Both the position numbers and the translations under genes were made by a program. Positions 1 to 7,671 of a stretch of DNA of 64,000 bases are shown piece after piece. How positions within the stretch are numbered: the stretch's first letter is position 1; the number at the start of each line of letters is the position of its first letter. The DNA is from an uncultured Clostridia bacterium (GTDB lineage Bacteria > Bacillota > Clostridia > TANB77 > CAG-465): NCBI GenBank assembly GCA_934169925.1, contig CAKPOO010000003.1, positions 1 to 64,000 on the forward strand, given 5' to 3'. Under the pieces are notes generated by a model. It was given only the letters and a program-made list of their open reading frames with translations. It did no database searches and was not told the DNA's origin.

Positions 1-304
1 CTGACTTATATGATACGACTAAACAAAATATAAGTTTGCATATTAAAAATATCTTTGATGAAGAAGAATTAGACATATCCCAATGTATATGGATGATTAT
101 GTTAAACAATTAGATATAATACTTTCTAGTACTGGAGAAAAGTTACTTGTTGGTACAGGCACAATTAGTCATAATAAAGCAATCAAAAAAGCAAAAGATG
201 AATATAAGAAATATCAAGTAAAAACAATAAGTCCAGTGGAAAAAGAGTATTTAGAAACTTTAAAAGCAATAAGTAATAAAATTGATGATAAAAAAAGTGA
301 ATAG
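1..304 (+). pseudogene. RhuM-family relic (internally deleted and frameshifted)
   Basis: Two pieces of one protein family lie in different frames. Frame 3 from the window edge reads DLYDTTKQNISLHIKNIF and runs to a TAG near 111; this resembles the early part of RhuM/virulence-associated proteins. From 83, frame 2 reads YMDDYVKQLDIIL, then GTGTISHNKA and ISPVEKEYL, ending with TAG at 304; this resembles the RhuM C-terminus. The two segments normally lie far apart, so the middle is missing. The fragment could be an assembly edge effect only at its 5' end. RhuM proteins are accessory genes of unclear role. Confidence 0.65.
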
Positions 305-384
305 TAAAAGAAAATTGGGTAAAGACAGAAGTATTAGCAACACTTTTTAAATAATATTTATAAAGATGAAGAATTTATGAAAGT

Positions 385-413
385 ACCACATGTGCAATTT
401 TTGCACATGTGGT
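385..413. repeat. Perfect 13-bp hairpin (ACCACATGTGCAA arms)
   Basis: ACCACATGTGCAA (385-397), a TTT loop, then TTGCACATGTGGT (401-413): a perfect stem in a gap between the rhuM relic and the 3' end of the convergent LysR gene. It lacks a strong T tail on either strand, so it is an imperfect terminator candidate; a small repeat unit is the other option. The right arm CACATGTGGTAA recurs at 45911-45922. Confidence 0.6.
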
Positions 414-458
414 AAGTTTGTTTTATAAAGATCTTCTTTTCTTTGTATTGTAAGTAGT

Positions 459-1331
459 TTAGTTATACAGATAATTAATAAATGTCTTACTTGCAAAAGT
501 TAGAGAAGTTGATTTGTTAGTTGCTAAATATACATTTATATTTGGTATTTTTTTATTTAATTTTAATTCTTTCATGTTTTTAAAATTTCTTTTTGCCAAA
601 TCAATTATTACAAATCCAACTCCTAAACCAATATTAACAAATTCATTTATCAACTCTTGGCTAACTACTTCCATTTTAGGAATAAGTTTCACGTTATTTT
701 GAAGAGCAATATAATCTAAAAGTTTTCTGCTATTTGATTCTTCTTTTTGCAGTATAAGAGGATAATTATTTAAATCTTTAAAATTATTTATTTCATCTTT
801 ATAAAATGTTGGATTATAAATAAATCCTTGTTTTAATTCTTTTAATTTTTTTAAATCTAAATTAGTTTCTTTTATATTACTTTCATTAAATATTACAAAA
901 TCTAATTTCCCTAGTTTTAAATCATTTATTAGGTTACACGTTAAACCGTTAGTAATATTAATATTTATATTTGGAAAATCAGAATGAAATTTCTTTAAAG
1001 CTTCAAGCAAAACTAATTTTGTTAGTGTAGTTGAGCACCCTATTTTTATTTCACCTTTTGATAAATCTTTAAAAGAAGTAAATTCATTTTCTGCATTGTT
1101 AATTAATTCTAATGCTCCCTTAACGTAATCAAAAAACATTTTTCCTTCTTCAGTAAGTTCCATTCCTCTGTTACTTCTTAAAAATAATGTTCCTCCTAAT
1201 TGTTCTTCTAGTTTTTTTACTGATTGAGATATAGCAGGTTGTGATATATGTAGTTCTTCACTTGCTTTAGTCATATGCTTATGTTTTGCTACTACATAAA
1301 AAATTCTATATAATTCTAAATTAACATTCAT
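459..1331 (-). CDS. LysR-type transcriptional regulator
   Basis: A 290-residue protein of normal LysR length. The N-terminal winged helix-turn-helix is plain: LYRIFYVVAKHKHMTKASEEL followed by HISQPAISQSVKKLEEQLG and the wing SNRGMELTEEGK. The remainder is the two-lobed inducer-binding domain (GEIKIGCSTT, around residue 95). It is transcribed divergently from the coaB-like operon starting at 1438, with about 106 bp between the two starts, the usual arrangement for a LysR protein that controls its neighbour in response to a pathway metabolite. The ligand cannot be read from the sequence. Confidence 0.93.
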   Translation of the reverse strand: MNVNLELYRIFYVVAKHKHMTKASEELHISQPAISQSVKKLEEQLGGTLFLRSNRGMELTEEGKMFFDYVKGALELINNAENEFTSFKDLSKGEIKIGCSTTLTKLVLLEALKKFHSDFPNININITNGLTCNLINDLKLGKLDFVIFNESNIKETNLDLKKLKELKQGFIYNPTFYKDEINNFKDLNNYPLILQKEESNSRKLLDYIALQNNVKLIPKMEVVSQELINEFVNIGLGVGFVIIDLAKRNFKNMKELKLNKKIPNINVYLATNKSTSLTFASKTFINYLYN

Positions 1332-1437
1332 TATAAGTACTCCTTATAAATATTATAACATAAATATATTTTACTTATCAACAATTTCAACATATAATTT
1401 TATTAAGTTAATAAAAATTTGAAAGGAGAAAAATAAA

Positions 1438-2178
1438 ATGAAATATAAAATAATTATTACAGCTGGAGGGACTAGTGAAAAAATAGACAATGTAAGAAAA
1501 ATAACAAATAGTAGTTCTGGAAAATTAGGATATACGATAGTTAATAAATTAATAGATTTATATGGAGAAAAAATAGAAAAAATTTATTATATTTGCTCAA
1601 GAAATTCTACTAAACCCAATCATGAAAAGGTAGAAATTATTGAAATATTTGATACACATGATTTAGAAATAGCTGTTAGAAATTTATTAAATGCTAACAA
1701 TATTAATTATTTCATCCATTCAATGGCTGTGTCAGATTATACTGTTGATTATGTTACAACAGCTGAAAATTTAGCTTTAAATATAGAAAATAATCCAGGT
1801 AAAAATGTTATTGATTTAATTTGTGGTAATAAAAATAATTTAACAGATAGTAAAATTTCCTCTAATCAAGAAAATCTAATTATAAAATTAAAGAAAACTA
1901 CAAAAATAATATCAATTATAAAAGATATTAGCCCTAACACTTATTTAGTAGGATTTAAATTATTAGATAATGTTAGTGAAGAAAAATTAATTAATACTGC
2001 TATTAATTTGAAAGATAAAAATAATTGTAATTTGGTTGTGGCTAATGATTTAGAAAATATCAAGAAAGGAAATCATAAGGCTTTTATTATAAAATCATCT
2101 AATAATTACATTACGGCTTTTGGAAAAGAAGATATAGCAGAAAAACTAATAGGAGTAATGTTAAATGGTAAATTATAA
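1438..2178 (+). CDS. coaB: Phosphopantothenate-cysteine ligase (CoaB)-like protein
   Basis: A 246-residue stand-alone CoaB domain. The N-terminal nucleotide-binding loop TAGGTSEKIDNVRKITN followed by SSGKLG is the CoaB signature, and the second half has HSMAVSDY, a KLKKTTKII strand and VGFKLL, with VVAND near residue 200, matching the CTP-dependent ligase fold. It is well spaced behind AAAGGAG. Family members join 4'-phosphopantothenate and cysteine in coenzyme A synthesis; single-domain forms occur in streptococci and some clostridia. Here it leads an operon with an aldolase-like protein, a methyltransferase and an aminotransferase and no CoaC, so a related ligation in another pathway is possible. 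Confidence 0.8.
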   Translation: MKYKIIITAGGTSEKIDNVRKITNSSSGKLGYTIVNKLIDLYGEKIEKIYYICSRNSTKPNHEKVEIIEIFDTHDLEIAVRNLLNANNINYFIHSMAVSDYTVDYVTTAENLALNIENNPGKNVIDLICGNKNNLTDSKISSNQENLIIKLKKTTKIISIIKDISPNTYLVGFKLLDNVSEEKLINTAINLKDKNNCNLVVANDLENIKKGNHKAFIIKSSNNYITAFGKEDIAEKLIGVMLNGKL

Positions 2179-2836
2179 AAAGATTTATGTTTCTAAGATT
2201 AATAATGAAATTATAGATAAAATATATAAGAATTTACTAAAAAATAAATGGCACTTTATAATTTTAGATATAAATGGCGTATTAAATGTTTTGACTAAAG
2301 AAAAAAGCATATTTGAAATAAAAGATGAAGAACAATTTATCAATGCGTTTGAAAAAAATATATACTATAAAACAATTATTAATAATAAAAATATGGTTGT
2401 TAATGAAAAAGATTTAAAAATTTATAAAGAATACATAGAAAAATATAAAGATAGAATGCAAAGAAATATTTATGGTAATAAATACATATTTGGAAGTGTG
2501 GCAGTTAAAACTGAAAATGGTTTTATCACTACAATAAGAGGAAAAGAAAATTTAAATGATTATACATTTGTAAATAGTGTAGATCACACAAATCATATAT
2601 TAAATGTTACAAATAAAAAAGCTACTTTAAATGCACCATTATTAGATCACTTATTTAAAAATGAAAAAGTTAAAGTAATAGTTCATATAAATCATGAATA
2701 TGACAATAATTTAACATACTATGAGTATGCTTTTCCTGGCACGGTAAGAGATTCTATTAGAAGTAATAAAACTTCATTTAATATTAAACACCATGGTATT
2801 GTGTATTTATTTAATAAAGATGGAAAATTAATTTAA
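2165..2836 (+). CDS. Class II aldolase/adducin-like protein
   Basis: A 223-residue protein whose second half resembles the class II aldolase fold: GSVAVKTENGFITTIRGKE, a central VIVHINHEY that would supply metal-binding histidines, and a C-terminal IKHHGIVYL where the family has its third histidine. The classical H-x-H is spaced as H-x-x-H here, and the acidic catalytic residue before it is not evident (NAPLLDHLF), so activity is uncertain. It overlaps the coaB-like gene by 14 bp, with AGGAG inside that gene's end, implying translational coupling. Relatives include fuculose aldolase and methylthioribulose dehydratase. Confidence 0.55.
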   Translation: MVNYKKIYVSKINNEIIDKIYKNLLKNKWHFIILDINGVLNVLTKEKSIFEIKDEEQFINAFEKNIYYKTIINNKNMVVNEKDLKIYKEYIEKYKDRMQRNIYGNKYIFGSVAVKTENGFITTIRGKENLNDYTFVNSVDHTNHILNVTNKKATLNAPLLDHLFKNEKVKVIVHINHEYDNNLTYYEYAFPGTVRDSIRSNKTSFNIKHHGIVYLFNKDGKLI

Positions 2837-2850
2837 GGGGGAATTAAAAA

Positions 2851-3486
2851 ATGAAATATCCAAAATATCATATATATGAAAAAATGTATAGAAGATACTT
2901 TTTAAAAGGCGTTGATTATTTTGTTAAAGAAGCAAATTTAAGTTCTGATGATAAAATACTAGATATTTGTGGAGGAAATGGAAGATTGTCAAAAGAACTA
3001 ATTAAATTTAGCAATAATGTTAGTTATATAGATAAAGAAAAAGATATGATCCCTTTAGACTTAAAACAGCTAGGTATCAAAGTTTATAATGATTCTATAG
3101 AAAATTTTGTACATACTACAAACGAAAAATATACAAAAGTTTTTTGTGAACAAGCAATTAATTATTGGCTATTAAATGTTGATATAAAAAAGTTTAGTAG
3201 TTTATTTGAAAAAGGTGGATTATTTATATTTAATACTTTTTTTAATAAACCTTCTAATAAACCAATGATTAAAAAATATATACTTGATGGTAAAAGTTAT
3301 TTAGAAATATCATATTTAGTAGGTAACAAAGTTTATCATGTACAAGTATGTGAAGGATACAAACCACACTTTACTGTATTTGATTGGATATCAAAAAAAC
3401 AATATGAAAAATTACTTTCACCATATTTTGATATAGAAGTAAAAAATGATGGTAAAAGTTTACTATATAAGTGCAAAAGGAGGTAG
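2851..3486 (+). CDS. Class I SAM-dependent methyltransferase
   Basis: A 211-residue protein with the SAM-binding motif I at KILDICGGNGRLSKEL (about residues 35-50), an acidic end of strand 2 (VSYIDKEKDM) and a motif IV-like EQAINYW. It starts 15 bp after the aldolase-like gene behind GGGGGA, and its stop is 2 bp before the next start. The substrate is unknown; it probably methylates an intermediate of this operon's pathway. Confidence 0.8.
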   Translation: MKYPKYHIYEKMYRRYFLKGVDYFVKEANLSSDDKILDICGGNGRLSKELIKFSNNVSYIDKEKDMIPLDLKQLGIKVYNDSIENFVHTTNEKYTKVFCEQAINYWLLNVDIKKFSSLFEKGGLFIFNTFFNKPSNKPMIKKYILDGKSYLEISYLVGNKVYHVQVCEGYKPHFTVFDWISKKQYEKLLSPYFDIEVKNDGKSLLYKCKRR

Positions 3487-3488
3487 CT

Positions 3489-4499
3489 ATGAAAAATAAA
3501 TCACTTGGGTTATACAACATAGTAGATAGTGAAGGTATAAATAAAAGTATTAATAATATGTTATCTAGTGGAACTAATTTTAATATGTATACTTCTCCAA
3601 AAGGATTAAAAGAGTTGCGTATTGAAATTAGTAATTTTTTAAATGATGTTTGGAATTATAATATAAATTATAAAAATATGTTAATCACAACGGGTTCTCA
3701 ACAATCAATTAATCTTGTATCATACGCATTATTAAATGAAGGTGATACTGTACTAATAGAACAACCAACATATTTTGGAGCAATAAATGTTTTTAAAAAC
3801 AAAAAAGTTAATCTAGTTGGTATAGATTTAAAAGAAGATGGATTTGACTTAAATATATTAGAAAATAAAATAATTAAGTATAAGCCAAAACTTATTTATG
3901 TTACTCCAACTTTTAATAATCCTACCGGATATTCTTGGAGTAATAGTTATAGAAAAGAATTTCTAGAAATAGTTAATAAATATGATGTTTTAGTATTAGA
4001 AGATGACCCATATAGTTTAATTAATTTTACAAATTATAAATATAAAAGTTTATATGAACTAAATAATGGTAAAAATGTTATATATTTAGGAACTTTTTCA
4101 AAGTATATTAGTCCATCGATAAATGTTGGGTATATAATTTCAAATGAAAGTATTTTAAAAAATATATATTTATTTAAAGAAAGCTTTGATTTATGTACGC
4201 CTTTGTTTACACAGCTAGTTGTTTTAGATTACCTTCAAAATAATAATATTAAAAAATTGATGGATAATAGAATACCTATTTATAAAAAACTTTTAGATGA
4301 GACTATAGAAGAAATAAAAAAGGACTATGTAGAATCAATCTTTTCTTATTCTAAAGTTCAAGGTGGATTATTTGTTCATATAAAATTCAAAGGTAAAATA
4401 GATAATGAAATTTTTGAACCTGGTAATTATTATATAAATGCTAGTCACAATAATGAAACTAGAATTAATATTTGCAATTTATTAAATAATATGAAATAA
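3489..4499 (+). CDS. PLP-dependent aminotransferase, fold type I (MocR-type domain)
   Basis: A 336-residue class I/II aminotransferase. The ATG at 3489 is chosen over an upstream in-frame GTG because AAAGGAGG sits six bases before it. Visible motifs: MYTSPKGLKELR (substrate loop), LITTGSQQSINL, TPTFNNPTGYSW, EDDPY with the cofactor aspartate, and LGTFSKYISPSINVGYI where the serine-lysine pair carries PLP and the arginine seen in most relatives is absent. It is closest to the catalytic half of MocR regulators but has no DNA-binding domain. Last gene of the LysR-flanked operon; it presumably transaminates the pathway product or precursor. Confidence 0.88.
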   Translation: MKNKSLGLYNIVDSEGINKSINNMLSSGTNFNMYTSPKGLKELRIEISNFLNDVWNYNINYKNMLITTGSQQSINLVSYALLNEGDTVLIEQPTYFGAINVFKNKKVNLVGIDLKEDGFDLNILENKIIKYKPKLIYVTPTFNNPTGYSWSNSYRKEFLEIVNKYDVLVLEDDPYSLINFTNYKYKSLYELNNGKNVIYLGTFSKYISPSINVGYIISNESILKNIYLFKESFDLCTPLFTQLVVLDYLQNNNIKKLMDNRIPIYKKLLDETIEEIKKDYVESIFSYSKVQGGLFVHIKFKGKIDNEIFEPGNYYINASHNNETRINICNLLNNMK

Positions 4500-4557
4500 T
4501 ACAAATGTAAAAGAAAGAATTAAGAAATTAAAATAAAAGTTAAATATTGCAATCAAA

Positions 4558-4586
4558 TTGAAAAAGTTAAATAGACAGAGTATAAT
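4558..4586 (+). promoter_or_regulatory. Sigma-A promoter for pncC
   Basis: TTGAAA at 4558-4563, 17-bp spacer, TATAAT at 4581-4586, about 58 bp before the pncC start. Confidence 0.7.
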
Positions 4587-4644
4587 AAACGTATAAATTT
4601 AAAATGTATATTTATATATTAAATTTATTGGAGGCTGTAAATAT

Positions 4645-5130
4645 ATGAGTGAAAATAAAACAAATCTATGGGCAGAGGTTGTAAAAAATTTAATTGAAAA
4701 AAATTTAACTATTTCTACAATGGAAAGCTGTACTGGAGGAGGTATAGCAAATGAAATAACAAATATTTCAGGTGCCTCTTCTATATTTAGTGAAGCATAT
4801 GTTACATATAGTAATGAAGCAAAAATAAAACAAGGAGTATCAAAAGATATAATTGAAAAATATACAGTTTACAGTAAAGAAGTAGCAATAGAAATGGCAA
4901 GTGTAGTAAAGGAAAACACATCTTCTGATATTGGAATTGGTGTTACAGGTCAACTTGGAAGGATTGATCCTAATAATCCAGTTGATAAGTTAAATATTGT
5001 ATGGTATGCAGTTATAAATGAAAAAAATGAAACTTTTGTACATGAAATACATATAGCTGATGCGACAAGAAATAAGCAAAAGGAAATTTTACTAGAAGAT
5101 ATAGCTAAAAATATTCTAAAGAAAATATAA
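4645..5130 (+). CDS. pncC: Nicotinamide-nucleotide amidase (CinA C-terminal domain)
   Basis: A 161-residue single-domain PncC/CinA-C protein. The diagnostic stretch is STMESCTGGGIANEI (about residues 21-35), followed by FSEAYVTYSNEAK and DIGIGVTGQLGR. The family deamidates nicotinamide mononucleotide to nicotinate mononucleotide in pyridine nucleotide salvage. There is no MoeA-like CinA N-terminal domain. It has its own promoter and RBS (TTGGAGG) and is followed by a strong terminator, so it is monocistronic. Confidence 0.9.
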   Translation: MSENKTNLWAEVVKNLIEKNLTISTMESCTGGGIANEITNISGASSIFSEAYVTYSNEAKIKQGVSKDIIEKYTVYSKEVAIEMASVVKENTSSDIGIGVTGQLGRIDPNNPVDKLNIVWYAVINEKNETFVHEIHIADATRNKQKEILLEDIAKNILKKI

Positions 5131-5169
5131 TTAAAAATTATGTTATTTATATTAAGATTATAATTTGAA

Positions 5170-5209
5170 ATTCATATTAATTTATGCTAAAATTAATATG
5201 AATTTTTTT
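5170..5209 (+). terminator. Rho-independent terminator after pncC
   Basis: Perfect 14-bp stem, ATTCATATTAATTT (5170-5183) and AAATTAATATGAAT (5190-5203), six-base loop, T run to 5209. Confidence 0.85.
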
Positions 5210-5284
5210 AGAAACAAAAAAATAAAATAACTTATTTTAAGGTTTCAAATATCCGAATATAAATAATTTTAAGGAGGAAAGAAA

Positions 5285-5482
5285 ATGGCAAAAATAATTG
5301 ACTTTAATAGTTATAAAAAGGATGAACAGGATAATGAAATTAAAGAAATCAAAGCAACAAAAACTTTTTCTCATCCGGCATATAAACTTAGTGTTAATTG
5401 TAAAAATCCTGATGTATATGAAATTTGCTATAGGTGTGGTTTATGTGGAAGAAAATTTGATGAAGACGGAAAGTTAATATGA
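5285..5482 (+). CDS. Small cysteine-rich protein, possible zinc ribbon
   Basis: A 65-residue protein with a good RBS (AAGGAGG). Four cysteines (C39, C48, C51, C54) lie in the C-terminal third, the last three as CYRCGLC, which would suit one metal site. The N-terminal half is charged and probably disordered. I do not recognise a family. It lies between two terminators, so it is expressed alone. Confidence 0.7.
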   Translation: MAKIIDFNSYKKDEQDNEIKEIKATKTFSHPAYKLSVNCKNPDVYEICYRCGLCGRKFDEDGKLI

Positions 5483-5510
5483 TTTATATTGACTTTGTGA
5501 AATTTTTAAT

Positions 5511-5543
5511 AAAAGGTAATTATATGTTTATATAGTTACTTTT
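5511..5543 (+). terminator. Terminator after the cysteine-rich gene
   Basis: AAAAGGTAATTATA pairs with TATAGTTACTTTTT with one wobble, followed by further T-rich sequence. Confidence 0.65.
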
Positions 5544-5575
5544 TATTTTTTATATTTTTTTCAACTAATTGTTAC

Positions 5576-5604
5576 TTGTGATAATTATGTAAATATGATA
5601 TAAT
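5576..5604 (+). promoter_or_regulatory. Sigma-A promoter for the 78-residue gene
   Basis: TTGTGA (5576-5581), 17-bp spacer, TATAAT (5599-5604). Confidence 0.6.
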
Positions 5605-5656
5605 ACGAATATGCAACAAACAAATACTTTATTAATTAAGAAAGTGAGGAAAAATA

Positions 5657-5893
5657 ATGACAGATGTTATTATTACTATTATTTGTATTTATTTTGTAGT
5701 ATCAATTTTTGTTGGAATAGCAGACATTGCTAGGATTACAAAACAGGAAGAAGAATTATCTACTTTTCCGAGAGGAGATATTGGAGTTAATATTTTTCCT
5801 AGAAAGATATTAGGAATTCATAACTTGATTTTCTTTCCTTGTTTTTTAGTACTTGGTATTGTATGGCTGGTTAATACCATTATTGACAATTAA
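5657..5893 (+). CDS. Small membrane protein of unknown function
   Basis: 78 residues with two hydrophobic segments: residues 3-24 at the N-terminus and about 52-74 at the C-terminus, separated by a polar stretch (TKQEEELSTFPRGD). Not recognised. It has its own promoter, an RBS-like AAGTGAGG and a terminator. Confidence 0.65.
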   Translation: MTDVIITIICIYFVVSIFVGIADIARITKQEEELSTFPRGDIGVNIFPRKILGIHNLIFFPCFLVLGIVWLVNTIIDN

Positions 5894-5899
5894 TAAGTT

Positions 5900-5927
5900 A
5901 AAAAGCTAGTTCTTACTAGCTTTTTTT
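5900..5927 (+). terminator. Rho-independent terminator
   Basis: AAAAAGCTAG (5900-5909), loop TTCTTA, CTAGC plus seven T (5916-5927). Confidence 0.88.
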
Positions 5928-6031
5928 CTGTATAAATTAATTTAAAGCTATTTCAAAATCAATAAAATAATTGATAATATACGAAAAATATAGTAAAACA
6001 ATTATATAGTGTAAATAAGGAGGTGCATTAT

Positions 6032-6196
6032 TTGACTTCAAAATATATTGAAGAAATTATGCCTGATGAATTAATTATAAAGGATGATATTGAATTAAAG
6101 AAAAAATTGAAAGAAAGAATTAATAAAATTGAAAGTGGAAAAGCAAAAATGCTTACAATTATATATATTTTTACATTACAAAATTGTAATGTTTAG
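6032..6196 (+). CDS. 54-residue ORF with TTG start, probably a truncated gene
   Basis: A strong AGGAGGTG ends six bases before TTG at 6032. The frame gives 54 residues, charged and helical for the first 40 (MTSKYIEEIMPDELIIKDD; KKKLKERINKIESGKAK), then an unrelated hydrophobic tail that reads straight through the BceR-type operator at 6175-6190 and stops at TAG 6196. The loss of helical character at that point suggests the original 3' end was replaced when the resistance module arrived. An antitoxin-like origin is only a guess. Confidence 0.45.
   Translation: MTSKYIEEIMPDELIIKDDIELKKKLKERINKIESGKAKMLTIIYIFTLQNCNV
6175..6190. promoter_or_regulatory. BceR-type operator upstream of the transglycosylase/regulator genes
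   Basis: ATTACAA-AA-TTGTAAT, a 7-bp inverted repeat that fits the TNACA-N4-TGTAA consensus known for BceR-like response regulators. About 45 bp around it (6172-6216) are repeated nearly exactly at 8676-8720. A TATAAT-like element follows about 40 bp downstream (GATAAT at 6231). Confidence 0.75.
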
Positions 6197-6274
6197 TAAG
6201 ATTAAAATAACGACAAGAACATAAGAATATGATAATATTTTGTAAAAAGTATTTTTTAGAAAGGAGTGTAAAAT

Positions 6275-6964
6275 ATGAATTTTATAAAAAAAATTGTATT
6301 AATAGTTTTTACAATATTAGTTTTTGTGTCAAGTTATTATTTATATAATGGGTATAAAATGTACAAAGATGCTATAGAAAAAGTGGCTCTTGAAGATAAA
6401 GTATGCAATATTAAAAATAAGAATGATTACACAAAAATAGAAGATATGCCAAAGATATACTTAACTGCCGTTATATCAGTTGAAGATCATAGGTTTTATA
6501 AACATTGTGGAATAGATATTATTTCTATTTTTAGAGCTTTTTTTAACGATGTAAGACATTTAAAGTTTGTTGAGGGTGGAAGTACTATTACTCAACAACT
6601 TGCGAAAAATATATATTTTACACAAGATAAAAAAATTGAAAGAAAAGTAGCAGAAGTATTTATGGCATTTAAAATAGAAAAAAGTTATAGTAAAGATGAG
6701 ATTTTAGAACTATATCTAAATACCTCATATTTTGGTAATGGATTTTACTCTGTAAAATCAGCAAGTCTTGGCTATTTTAATAAGATTCCAAAGGATATGA
6801 GCGATAGTGAAGCTATTATGCTTGCAGGAATCCCTAATGCTCCTAGTGTATATAATCCAATAACAAATAAGGATTTAGCAATAAAAAGGCAAAAAAAGGT
6901 AATAGAAAAAATGATTAAATATGGTAATTTAGATAATAAAACTGCAGAAGATATTTTAAAATAA
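6275..6964 (+). CDS. Monofunctional peptidoglycan glycosyltransferase (GT51)
   Basis: A 229-residue membrane-anchored transglycosylase with no penicillin-binding domain. TM helix at residues 7-25; then the GT51 motifs in order: AVISVEDHRFYKHCG (catalytic glutamate about residue 70), EGGSTITQQLAKN, RKVAEVFMA, KDEILELYLN and the following FGNG. It polymerises lipid II glycan strands outside the membrane. It lies directly behind a BceR-type operator and 44 bp before the response regulator, so wall polymerisation appears to be induced together with the peptide-antibiotic response. A TATAAT at 6976 may give the regulator an extra start. Confidence 0.9.
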   Translation: MNFIKKIVLIVFTILVFVSSYYLYNGYKMYKDAIEKVALEDKVCNIKNKNDYTKIEDMPKIYLTAVISVEDHRFYKHCGIDIISIFRAFFNDVRHLKFVEGGSTITQQLAKNIYFTQDKKIERKVAEVFMAFKIEKSYSKDEILELYLNTSYFGNGFYSVKSASLGYFNKIPKDMSDSEAIMLAGIPNAPSVYNPITNKDLAIKRQKKVIEKMIKYGNLDNKTAEDILK

Positions 6965-7008
6965 AGTAAACGTGGTATAATATAAAAAAGCAAATATGAG
7001 GGAAGAAA

Positions 7009-7671
7009 ATGAAAAAAATATTAGTTATAGAAGATGAAGAAATAATTAGAAATGAGTTAAAAGTTCTACTACAAAATTCTGGATATGAAGTAAAAGTATT
7101 AGAAGATTTTGAAAATATCAGAGATGATATAAAAAAGATAAAGTCTGATTTAATTTTGCTAGATATAAATTTACCAAATATAAATGGCGAAATTTTATTA
7201 AAAGAAATAAGAAAAATGTCAAATGTTCCTGTAATTATGGTTACAAGTAAAAATTCAGAAGTTGATGAGGTATTATCTATGTCTTATGGTGCAGATGATT
7301 ATGTTACAAAACCATATAACCCCACAATTTTATTATTACGAATACAAAATATATTTAAAAGAATGTATAATGATAGAGATGATCTGTTTTATGAAGATAT
7401 AATTGTTAACCCTAAAAAAGGAACTTTGCAAAGAGATAAAAAAATATTAGAATTAACTAAAAATGAAATGATTATTTTTACCTATCTTTTATCCAACAAA
7501 GGAAAAGTTGTAACACGAGATGATTTAATGACTGATTTATGGAACAATAATGAATATATAAACGATAATGCTTTAACTGTAAATATTAGTAGATTAAGAA
7601 CAAAATTGCAAGATTTTGGACTTGAAAATAAAATTGAAACAAGAAAAGGACAAGGGTATAAATTAGTATGA
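7009..7671 (+). CDS. OmpR-family response regulator (BceR-like)
   Basis: 220 residues: receiver domain (ILVIEDEE, phospho-acceptor D52 in LILLDINLPN, T in MVTSK, K in DDYVTKPY) followed by a winged-helix DNA-binding domain (LELTKNEMIIFTYLLSNKG, RLRTKL, ETRKGQGYKL). It overlaps the kinase gene by 4 bp. The order regulator, short two-helix kinase, ABC ATPase, ten-helix permease is the Bce-type module that senses and removes wall-active peptides. The palindromes at 6175 and 8679 are its likely targets. Confidence 0.92.
   Translation: MKKILVIEDEEIIRNELKVLLQNSGYEVKVLEDFENIRDDIKKIKSDLILLDINLPNINGEILLKEIRKMSNVPVIMVTSKNSEVDEVLSMSYGADDYVTKPYNPTILLLRIQNIFKRMYNDRDDLFYEDIIVNPKKGTLQRDKKILELTKNEMIIFTYLLSNKGKVVTRDDLMTDLWNNNEYINDNALTVNISRLRTKLQDFGLENKIETRKGQGYKLV

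Noticed and set aside
385..413. Firm terminator call for the LysR gene or the rhuM relic
   Set aside because: Stem is strong but the T tail is lacking on the plus strand and weak on the minus, so it is listed as a repeat/hairpin only.
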